Positions 1-6,553 of a stretch of 7,041 nt of DNA are shown here, in pieces. Both the position numbers and the translations under genes were made by a program. Under the pieces are notes generated by a model, which made no database searches, was not told where the DNA came from, and was given only the letters and a program-made list of their open reading frames with translations. Position 1 is the stretch's first letter; each line of letters begins with the position of its first letter. This DNA is from Chlamydiota bacterium. Lineage in GTDB: Bacteria; Chlamydiota; Chlamydiia; Chlamydiales; Rhabdochlamydiaceae. The DNA is taken from the NCBI GenBank assembly GCA_013041585.1, contig JABEVM010000186.1, positions 1 through 7,041 on the forward strand, read 5' to 3'.

Positions 1-11
1 CCTATATAGTG

Positions 12-17
12 TATAAT
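12..17 (+). promoter_or_regulatory. Candidate -10 hexamer (distal)
   Basis: A perfect TATAAT in the leader of the giant gene. If used, transcription would start near position 24 and leave a leader of about 52 bases. Any -35 element would lie to the left of the window, so it cannot be judged. The surrounding DNA is so AT-rich that a chance match is plausible. Confidence 0.35.
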
Positions 18-33
18 GTTAATTTAATTTATG

Positions 34-39
34 TATAAT
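34..39 (+). promoter_or_regulatory. Candidate -10 hexamer (proximal)
   Basis: A second perfect TATAAT, preceded directly by TG (positions 32-33), although the spacer base of a true extended -10 (TGnTATAAT) is missing. Transcription would start near 46-47 and give a leader of about 30 bases. No convincing TTGACA-like -35 is present 16-18 bases upstream; that place is taken by the distal TATAAT box. It shares the 8-mer GTATAATG with the distal box. Confidence 0.4.
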
Positions 40-58
40 GAAGTAAACAATATTAATT

Positions 59-62
59 AGGA
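59..62 (+). promoter_or_regulatory. Weak ribosome-binding site for the giant gene
   Basis: AGGA lies 13 bases before the ATG at 76, longer than the usual 5-9 base spacing. It is the only purine-rich Shine-Dalgarno-like stretch in the leader. The in-frame TAG at 58-60 overlaps it, so translation cannot begin further upstream, which supports the ATG at 76 as the start. Confidence 0.4.
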
Positions 63-75
63 TTTATTAGCAATT

Positions 76-3000
76 ATGGCATCTGTTAGCGGCAAAAGAC
101 AGGACGGTCAACCAGACACCCCTAAAATCCCTCCTCTTACCCATCAAAGGGTGACTAAGGACTATCCTGTTTGGGTGGTTAGGGTGAATAACGCTTTTGT
201 TAGGGTTTTTAGACCTATTGCTCAGCTATTTGAGAGAAAAGGAAAGGATTCTCAAACGAAACCTGTAAAAGCCACTTTAACGATCAGTTCAGAAACCTCT
301 GAACTCATAATGCAGAATATAGAGGATGAGGAAAATGCAGAGGTCGATACTTCTCAATACTTGGCTGTTGTTGATTCGATAGACAAAATCGACCAAGACA
401 TACACGTTTTACAAAGTGTAAGGCATCTTTTTAACCAAAATGAGAAAATTGAAGCCCTTAAACAAAAACGAGCAGCACTTGTATCCTATAAAGAACAAAT
501 TGAAAGCAAAAATCCTGACTATAGAACCTACAATGAAAGCGCTCTTCAGCTAGCTCAAAATCTTCCTATAAATGTCGGTGAATTACAAAAAATTCTTTCA
601 ACCGACTTTGGCGCGATGTCTCAGGAAGATCTAAAGAAATTAGCTCCTTTGTTTTTTTTACTAGGCACTAGTAAAGAATTTTTAAAAGCGAGACAGACAG
701 TATCAGACATTACGAAGAATGATACGAGACTTACTCCGGAACAAGTGACTTTGATAAAGTCATTCGTGGAAAAAGTTGAAAAGGAACAAATAGGTCCACA
801 AGAAATCCAGCAGCTCTTTAAATATATTCCATTCTATGATTTGACGATAGCTGAGCAGAGTTCCCTGATAGCTAGGTTAGAAGAAGCAACCAAACATGCC
901 AAGAATCCTTCAAAAGGACGAGCCTTATCTGCAGATGAAAAAGTAAAAGTTGCTTTACTACTCTTACAATTGAAAAGATTTTCTGACTCTGAAGTCGATA
1001 CAGTCATATCCAAGACTCCTGTTAACAAAGCTTTAGTTTCAGAGTTAAAAAATTATATTCGATCTCAGTATTCCCTTAAAGCTTCTCATACAAGCTTGAA
1101 GAGCGTTACTGACGAGTATAATAAATTCAAGCTAGAGATTGCTACAGAGTTCCCTGAATTGAGCAGTACTTCTTTAGAATACGAAGAGTTTTTACTAAAA
1201 CAATATCGAATTCTATTTCAAGATACGACAACTCTTTTTATGATTGATTCCCTTATTGACCGTATAGATGCATTTAGAATAAATATAGGAAAGCAACAAT
1301 CATGGCTTGAAACTAGAAAAGGAGTATTAGAAAGAATAACAAATCTTTTAAGTAAATTAGAAACACTCAAGCCCGGCGACAATGAAAAAGAAATACTTTT
1401 GCAGTCTCTTGGAGAAGTTTTAGTTGCGATGACTGAAAAAGAAGATGTTGATCTCACAAGTTCGGATGAAGTAATTTTATCTAGGCTGCGTTCAGCAGAG
1501 ACTAGGCATATAAGCGAAAAAGATTATCTATTGTTGATACAATGTTATAGGGCGCTATCTAATTCTCAGCCTCTTCCTCAATCGGTGAAACAAATAATTG
1601 AGATTCTTACGAGATCAAAAGGAATCCTGGAGCAGAATATAGCTCTTATTGAATCTGCACTTGAAGAGGGAAAGGGATTGAAAGGGATCACTCTCGCCAG
1701 TACCCAACATAGCTTAAATACGGATTTGTTCTTCGGAGCGAAACAAAAATATCCTTTTTCTAAAATTCCTAGACCTGAATTTATTGCCCTAGATTTTGTA
1801 AGAAAAGCAACACCAACTTTAGGTTCTGGTGAACAGATTTCTTTTAGCATAGGAAAAAAAGCAGAGGATATAAGAACAAATCAAATGTCGTTTGATCAAC
1901 TCTTAATTTACTTACATGCACAAGGGGAACAAGGTGTAAACGCTAGATGGATAGAACCCGCTCTTTGGCTAATGGGCCCAAGTGCAAGTACTTCGGTGTA
2001 TGCTGAGCTCGTACCTACCAGATACACTTATAATTGTACTGAGACTGATAAAATTTTCTTTGAAGTGACATTCGGCGACCTTGGAGAAATTGTTTCTTTA
2101 CAAGCCACGCGAACACAAGTGGAATATTTTATAGAAGGACCTGCAAAAAGAGGGGATTTTTCTAGTCAAAATAAACTTTCAAATACAACAGTCGTTATCT
2201 CTCAAAAAATGACCGTAACAGAAGGAAGGGATGGACGATTTATCTGTGAAGAGTCAGATCCTATCATGGAAGTTAAAGTATTAGATCCGTACATATTAGC
2301 TAAAGAACGAGTTTCGGATTTAGACTTAGAGCTGCTTCAAACGGAACCAAGTTCTGTGGGAGATCAGCAATTCGCTTTTCTTACAACGGTTTTCCGTGAA
2401 TGGATGACTAACAGCTCTTCTAATGAAGATTTTACACTTGAGCAAAGACAACAGCTAATTAGCATCTACTTTGCTGTAGCAAAAGAGAGGAACCTACCTG
2501 AAGCTTCTTTTAAAGATGATGTTTTTGTAATGATTGGCTATATTCAGATGAAAGAGCAAGCTGAAAATTCTGAAAAAGCTGAATTGGCTAAAATATATCA
2601 AAAACTCAGTAAGTTTGAATTTTTCGCTTTATTTGTGAAGGAAGCGATTCCTGGGGGGGAAATGACTCCTGCGCAAGAAAGTAGACTTGCAGAAATTAAA
2701 TTCCTCTCGTATTTTACCGATCAATTCACAGACGATAAAGGTGCTATAGATGCACAAAAGGTTACCATTTTCTTTACAAAGCTAAAAGCCTTAGAACAAA
2801 AAACGCTTTCCTCAATGAAGTCGTTTTTTTCATCTTTTCAATCGTTCGCAAACGAAAATACAATGGATAGTTTGGAAGCCAAATTCGATAACTATTCTTC
2901 CCAAGAGAAAACTAGGATGATCGTCTCTAAAACAAAATCAATCGATGTTTGGAGTCCGCTACTTCGAGATGTGAGACGTGGAGCTATTTGGTATCAAGAT

Positions 3001-6000
3001 GGAACTTTCGTTATGGATAGCAATAAATTTGCTAGAGAGGTAACCAGGGAAACTCGAGCATTAGAAAAAATTGACCAACTAATTCCAGATAGCGAATGGG
3101 TATTTTTTAGTGAAATTTTCTTAGGTCAAACGGTTGCTAATGCCCAATTGGGTTCAATTGGTGGAGTGTTAAAATTTGCACTTACTGAGACCAGGGATCA
3201 AGCTATTGCTAGATTAAGAAAAGAAATAAGTGCATCACCGAGAAAGGAAGGTTCGCATGAAGTTGATTCCGATGATATTGAAAGAATTCGCAATGAAGCA
3301 AAACTTGCCTATTTAGAAAATCAAGGTGATTTAAGCCAAGGTTTAGAAGCGAGTGGATTTAATCCTGCTGTAGATATACGTGCTGCTCCTGTGAACGTTG
3401 AGGTAAAAAGAAATGATGCAGGAGAGATTCAGGCCATCACATTTACAGCGCTATCGGATGTATTTCCAGTTTGGCAGGGAAGTACTTCTGACACACAAAT
3501 GGGACAAGAGCCTTTTAAAATCAACCAACAAGTTACCTTAACAAGAACTATAGATGGAAAATTTGTAATTACAGACTATCGCTATATTGAAGATCCCAGT
3601 AGAAAGCTCGTATCGGAGTTGGGAGATGATATTTCTGAAGTTATGCAATCCCATAAAGATAAAGTGCTAGCAGAAGCTGTAAAAAAAGAAATGTCGGCAA
3701 TGATCAGCCACTGCACGAAAGAAGAACATAATCCAAAAAGTAAAAAATTTAATGCAGCTGCCTTTAAAGATTCGGAGTTTGCTTTAGCTCTTCATTTAGC
3801 TGAGATTTTGAGAATAAACCCGGACTTATATGGTGTTATAGAAGGATCTGCCAACCAAATTCCTGAGAAGAGCCGTCAGAGATTTTTTGATCTTCTAAAA
3901 TTAGCGGATGAGATTTCTGAAGAAGAGAAAACAGTTCGCGCTGAAATAGCCAAGTTACAGAAGCAGGCAACTGAATATGTACGAAGTGGGAGAACCGATC
4001 CAAAAGTAGAGCTTGAGATCACCCGAAAACTGAGAGAGTACAAAGCTAAAAATCCAGCACTGCAAGCTCATTTCCAAAAGCATTATGATGGATTTGTGGC
4101 TCAGTTAAAGGCAGGTCTTGGAGAAGAAGATGCTGAATTGGCGAAAAAATTCGACAGACTTCAATCGGTTAGGGATCTTTCTGACTCTCTTATCAAATAT
4201 TGTGAAAAACAGGCTGCGCGTTTAGATGATGAGGGGCAAACAAAATTAGAGAAAGAAAAACACGCATTAGTGATTCGTTTGGCAAGGGTTAGAAATGATG
4301 ATCCAGACCTTTATGAGGCTGCAAAAGTTGCTTTAAGTAATGAATTAGAAAAATTTAAACACGAAAAAACAAGATTGGGAGATCTTCTTTTTTGGTGTGA
4401 GGGTGTTGCTTATGATGAAAGAAAAATTAAGGAATTAGAAAGCGAGATATTAGCTTATTTAGAAAAAGGCGAAAGTTCTCGTGAGCTGGAAATGGAATTT
4501 GCCATAAGGTATGTAAGTCTGAAGCCAGAGGGACCTTATAGAGACAGGATTCAAAAACTTTATGACGGAATTCGTTCAAACATAGGGGAAGCTAGGGAAG
4601 CAACTAATACTGAAAAAGTAAGTGCTGTTTTAAATTGTATCTTTCTTTTCGAAGAGAGTATTTCTTTTGCAAAAGCTAATAAAGCGAATACAAGTAAAGC
4701 GGAAGCCCTAGCAGAGAGATTAGATAAGCTGCAAATTCAGGGTGATCTTCGAAGAGCTTTTACATCTAGTTTTAGAGAAGTTCTCACTCCCAATGAAGTA
4801 AAATTTTTAGAGAGATCGATTCCTACGAAGACTTTACGTAAGGAAATTGAGGAATATTGCAAAGGTGATGATGTAGACTTTAGTACAGAGCAGAACTTTG
4901 CTCGTAGATTACTAGAAGTTCAATCTGAATCGTATGTAAGAAATCAATTTGATAACTTTGTTACCTCTGCAAAAGCTAGTTTTGATAAAGCATCCTTAAC
5001 AAAACTTCAGAGAATCCAATTCTACTCTATAGTTGAAGAAAATGCTGAATTAAAAGAAGTACAAACTGAATTAGCTGATTATTTATTCGACGATACGATT
5101 TCCCTTGAACAAGAAAGGGCGTTGGTTCAAATGCTTGCGGAAAAGAAAATGGGTAAAAAGCTTGAAGACTCATTTAGAACATTGTCAGAAAAAATTCAGG
5201 GTCAAGCGACTAGTAAATTGAATAGAATAGCATTGTATGTAGATTTACATGGGATTTCAGATATAGACGACAAGAAAAAAGAGGAGCTTTCTACTTATTT
5301 ATTCAACGATAGAGTTGTTTCTTTTGACACGGAAATTGCATTTGTTACTTTTCTTCTTGATTTACCAGACGCGCAGAGAGAAAGTGTAGATAAGATATTC
5401 AGTTTGCTAAAAGTAACTTTAGTTACGACCGGTGAAAAAGAAAAGTTAGCAAGAATCAGCTTTTACTTGGAATTTCTTTCAGATAAAAACTTGCAAGGGA
5501 TGAGCCGTGAAGCAAAACTCAAAGAATTTAAAAGAAAAATTCAAGAGTATACTAATGGTTTTAGAAAAGCTCAAAATGCATTTTTAGTAGGAAATAATTT
5601 TCACTCAGGCATGGGAGTTGGACAGGTTTCCCTAAGGTTTAAGAGTGAGTCTGAACATACAGCGAATATAGAGGGGGATAGACCCTTAAGTCAGCTTTTT
5701 GTAAAAGATCTACAAAGAGACGGTATACTCTACTTTGAAGATAGTCAAGTAAGTCAAGTAGGGGAATCAAGTAGTGAGCGCGTAGATATTGTCTATGGTA
5801 AGCTTGCAGAAAATCTTGGAGAGCAGAATAAAGATTGGATTTTTCCTTCACAAATTCTACTTACACAAATTTTACAATCTTGGGCGGCTTTTTCGGCTCC
5901 AACTTGTGAAGGTGTTTATGAATATACTGAGTCGCTAGATCCCGAGATCGACTATGGGTACAATTATAGAGCCGAACTTAATGGAAATGTGGTTTTCATG

Positions 6001-6534
6001 AAGACTAAAAAGAACGTCCAAGGCGAAGTGGAAGAAATTGTTTTCACTGCATTGACTGATCTTTCAGTGGCTTTAGGACAAACGCAAAGATTTGCAGCGA
6101 TTCCTGGTGTTGTTAATAAAATCAACGAACAAATAACGATGAGAAGAGATCCTAAATCGGGTAAATTTGTTTTCTCTAATTATTTTGTTAATACAAATCC
6201 AAATCGTCCCGCAATCACGGATTTGCCAAGACATTTTGAGCTTGCCAATGCGCAACAGGAATTTTACAATCGTTTCAAATACATAATAAAAGAAGCAAAG
6301 ACTTCAGATATTAAGGTATTAATAGAGAATAACCCTATCTTTTTTAAAGAAATGGGAGCTGATATCCCTAATTTGCTATACGTATGGCTTAATGATCCTA
6401 GCTGGCTTGCAGATCTAACAGATGATCAAAAAGCGCTAGTTATTGCAGTATACGAGCATTATGAAACAGATCCAGTTCGCGAAAAAGAAATTACAGCTCA
6501 TCCAAGATATAACGAATTAAAGGGACTTCTTTAA
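76..6534 (+). CDS. Giant hypothetical protein (2152 aa) with three diverged modules and a helical repeat array
   Basis: I do not recognise this protein and assign no function. It runs uninterrupted for 2152 codons from the first ATG after an in-frame TAG at 58. The first ~60 residues are polar and basic; no signal peptide, lipobox or membrane segment is visible, so it looks soluble. By eye it reads as: mostly helical, charged region (about 60-545); module A (546-737); helical linker (738-945); module B (946-1180); helical repeat array (about 1205-1830); module C (1836-2050); helical tail to 2152. Tryptophans concentrate in the modules, while Lys/Glu-rich helices fill the rest, some probably coiled coil. 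No catalytic motif, Walker A box, protease triad or metal-binding Cys/His cluster stands out. Repeated helical units plus binding-type modules suggest a scaffold or interaction protein; a secreted effector of an intracellular bacterium is possible but untested. The unbroken length implies it is under selection and expressed. Confidence 0.93.
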   Translation: MASVSGKRQDGQPDTPKIPPLTHQRVTKDYPVWVVRVNNAFVRVFRPIAQLFERKGKDSQTKPVKATLTISSETSELIMQNIEDEENAEVDTSQYLAVVDSIDKIDQDIHVLQSVRHLFNQNEKIEALKQKRAALVSYKEQIESKNPDYRTYNESALQLAQNLPINVGELQKILSTDFGAMSQEDLKKLAPLFFLLGTSKEFLKARQTVSDITKNDTRLTPEQVTLIKSFVEKVEKEQIGPQEIQQLFKYIPFYDLTIAEQSSLIARLEEATKHAKNPSKGRALSADEKVKVALLLLQLKRFSDSEVDTVISKTPVNKALVSELKNYIRSQYSLKASHTSLKSVTDEYNKFKLEIATEFPELSSTSLEYEEFLLKQYRILFQDTTTLFMIDSLIDRIDAFRINIGKQQSWLETRKGVLERITNLLSKLETLKPGDNEKEILLQSLGEVLVAMTEKEDVDLTSSDEVILSRLRSAETRHISEKDYLLLIQCYRALSNSQPLPQSVKQIIEILTRSKGILEQNIALIESALEEGKGLKGITLASTQHSLNTDLFFGAKQKYPFSKIPRPEFIALDFVRKATPTLGSGEQISFSIGKKAEDIRTNQMSFDQLLIYLHAQGEQGVNARWIEPALWLMGPSASTSVYAELVPTRYTYNCTETDKIFFEVTFGDLGEIVSLQATRTQVEYFIEGPAKRGDFSSQNKLSNTTVVISQKMTVTEGRDGRFICEESDPIMEVKVLDPYILAKERVSDLDLELLQTEPSSVGDQQFAFLTTVFREWMTNSSSNEDFTLEQRQQLISIYFAVAKERNLPEASFKDDVFVMIGYIQMKEQAENSEKAELAKIYQKLSKFEFFALFVKEAIPGGEMTPAQESRLAEIKFLSYFTDQFTDDKGAIDAQKVTIFFTKLKALEQKTLSSMKSFFSSFQSFANENTMDSLEAKFDNYSSQEKTRMIVSKTKSIDVWSPLLRDVRRGAIWYQDGTFVMDSNKFAREVTRETRALEKIDQLIPDSEWVFFSEIFLGQTVANAQLGSIGGVLKFALTETRDQAIARLRKEISASPRKEGSHEVDSDDIERIRNEAKLAYLENQGDLSQGLEASGFNPAVDIRAAPVNVEVKRNDAGEIQAITFTALSDVFPVWQGSTSDTQMGQEPFKINQQVTLTRTIDGKFVITDYRYIEDPSRKLVSELGDDISEVMQSHKDKVLAEAVKKEMSAMISHCTKEEHNPKSKKFNAAAFKDSEFALALHLAEILRINPDLYGVIEGSANQIPEKSRQRFFDLLKLADEISEEEKTVRAEIAKLQKQATEYVRSGRTDPKVELEITRKLREYKAKNPALQAHFQKHYDGFVAQLKAGLGEEDAELAKKFDRLQSVRDLSDSLIKYCEKQAARLDDEGQTKLEKEKHALVIRLARVRNDDPDLYEAAKVALSNELEKFKHEKTRLGDLLFWCEGVAYDERKIKELESEILAYLEKGESSRELEMEFAIRYVSLKPEGPYRDRIQKLYDGIRSNIGEAREATNTEKVSAVLNCIFLFEESISFAKANKANTSKAEALAERLDKLQIQGDLRRAFTSSFREVLTPNEVKFLERSIPTKTLRKEIEEYCKGDDVDFSTEQNFARRLLEVQSESYVRNQFDNFVTSAKASFDKASLTKLQRIQFYSIVEENAELKEVQTELADYLFDDTISLEQERALVQMLAEKKMGKKLEDSFRTLSEKIQGQATSKLNRIALYVDLHGISDIDDKKKEELSTYLFNDRVVSFDTEIAFVTFLLDLPDAQRESVDKIFSLLKVTLVTTGEKEKLARISFYLEFLSDKNLQGMSREAKLKEFKRKIQEYTNGFRKAQNAFLVGNNFHSGMGVGQVSLRFKSESEHTANIEGDRPLSQLFVKDLQRDGILYFEDSQVSQVGESSSERVDIVYGKLAENLGEQNKDWIFPSQILLTQILQSWAAFSAPTCEGVYEYTESLDPEIDYGYNYRAELNGNVVFMKTKKNVQGEVEEIVFTALTDLSVALGQTQRFAAIPGVVNKINEQITMRRDPKSGKFVFSNYFVNTNPNRPAITDLPRHFELANAQQEFYNRFKYIIKEAKTSDIKVLIENNPIFFKEMGADIPNLLYVWLNDPSWLADLTDDQKALVIAVYEHYETDPVREKEITAHPRYNELKGLL
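1711..2286 (+). repeat. Protein-level repeat module A (residues 546-737)
   Basis: First and most diverged of three copies of a beta-rich module. It carries the three landmarks found in all copies. These are a Trp motif (RWIEPALWLMG, W625), a GEI strand (GEIVSLQATRT, from G670) where B and C have an ITFTALSD-like strand, and a late strand with DGRF (719-722), matching GKF in B and C. The gap from the GEI glutamate to the glycine of GRF is 49 residues, against 44 and 42 in B and C. Boundaries are approximate. No known domain is recognised; the fold is inferred from alternating hydrophobic strands only. Confidence 0.55.
2653..2659 (+). other. Seven-G homopolymer inside the giant gene
   Basis: A run of seven G interrupts very AT-rich coding sequence; it encodes the Gly-Gly of a PGGEM stretch near residue 860. 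Other homopolymers in the gene are T8 (652-659), A7 (1854-1860) and T7 (2824-2830). The reading frame is intact here. Poly-G tracts can slip, but seven is at the short end for known phase-variable loci, so a regulatory role is only a possibility. Confidence 0.3.
2911..3615 (+). repeat. Protein-level repeat module B (residues 946-1180)
   Basis: Second copy of the module. The Trp motif is EWVFFSEIFLGQ (W1008), the core strand is GEIQAITFTALSD (from G1116), and the late hairpin is QVTLTRTIDGKFVITDY (about 1152-1168), followed by a D-P turn. It opens with RRGAIWYQDG, matching QRDGILYFED in C. The distance from the Trp to the core strand is about 109 residues, compared with 46 in A and 66 in C, because of a charged helical stretch (about 1040-1095). 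Confidence 0.7.
3688..5565 (+). repeat. Array of ~75-residue helical units (residues about 1205-1830)
   Basis: Between modules B and C the protein is built of strongly diverged helical units. Each begins with a helix ending in an aromatic anchor: ATEYV (Y1301), LIKYC (Y1375), ILAYL (Y1461), SISFA (F1531), IEEYC (Y1594), LADYL (Y1669), LSTYL (Y1741), IQEYT (Y1825). The anchors are 74, 86, 70, 63, 75, 72 and 84 residues apart, a mean near 75. The later part of several units has a helix of the form KLxRIxFYxxx (TKLQRIQFYSI, SKLNRIALYVD, EKLARISFYLE). An additional unit probably precedes these (ISHCT, H1213). The layout suggests an alpha-solenoid. Units are too diverged to show as DNA repeats, and the spacing differs from TPR (34) or HEAT (about 40) repeats, although each unit could contain two such hairpins. 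Confidence 0.6.
5581..6225 (+). repeat. Protein-level repeat module C (residues 1836-2050)
   Basis: Third copy, most similar to B. Shared landmarks are QRDGILYFED (from Q1880), the Trp motif DWIFPSQILLTQ (W1921), the core strand EEIVFTALTD (1986-1995) and the hairpin QITMRRDPKSGKFVFSNY (about 2019-2036). The central strand FTALTD against FTALSD in B is the clearest single match. The copy is followed by a helical tail that again contains an LTDDQ-type helix start (about 2114-2118), as the helical regions elsewhere do. Confidence 0.7.
5743..5760 (+). repeat. 9-bp perfect tandem duplication
   Basis: AGTCAAGTA occurs twice head to tail and encodes part of a Ser-Gln-Val-Ser-Gln-Val stretch in module C. 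A third partial copy (TCAAGTAG) follows at 5767-5774. The surface-loop-like context (GESSS follows) suggests a tolerated in-frame duplication. Confidence 0.5.
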
Positions 6535-6553
6535 AAAAGTTATAACCTTTTTT
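6533..6553. terminator. Weak hairpin between convergent genes
   Basis: AAAAAAG (6533-6539) can pair with CTTTTTT (6547-6553) around a 7-base loop. On each strand the stem ends in a U-rich tract, so it could serve both genes. The stem has a single G-C pair and would be weak. It overlaps both stop codons. The centre also contains the self-complementary octamer GTTATAAC (6539-6546). No stronger terminator is visible between the genes. Confidence 0.3.

Noticed and set aside
76..255. N-terminal type III secretion signal
   Set aside because: The N-terminus is polar and Ser/Thr/Pro-containing, as many effectors are, but such signals have no reliable motif that can be read by eye, so it is not annotated.
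634..666. Possible membrane segment at residues about 187-197 (LAPLFFLLG)
   Set aside because: The hydrophobic stretch is only about 9-11 residues and is flanked by charged helices; it fits a buried helix of a repeat unit better than a transmembrane span.
834..1850. Three minus-strand open frames of 64-90 codons opposite the giant gene
   Set aside because: They lie wholly inside the continuous 2152-codon frame, their products look like reverse-strand translations of it (Ser/Phe/Leu-rich), and none has a clear ribosome-binding site.
5639..6255. Two minus-strand open frames of 60-70 codons opposite module C
   Set aside because: Both are antisense to the strongly structured, repeated module C and show no family resemblance.
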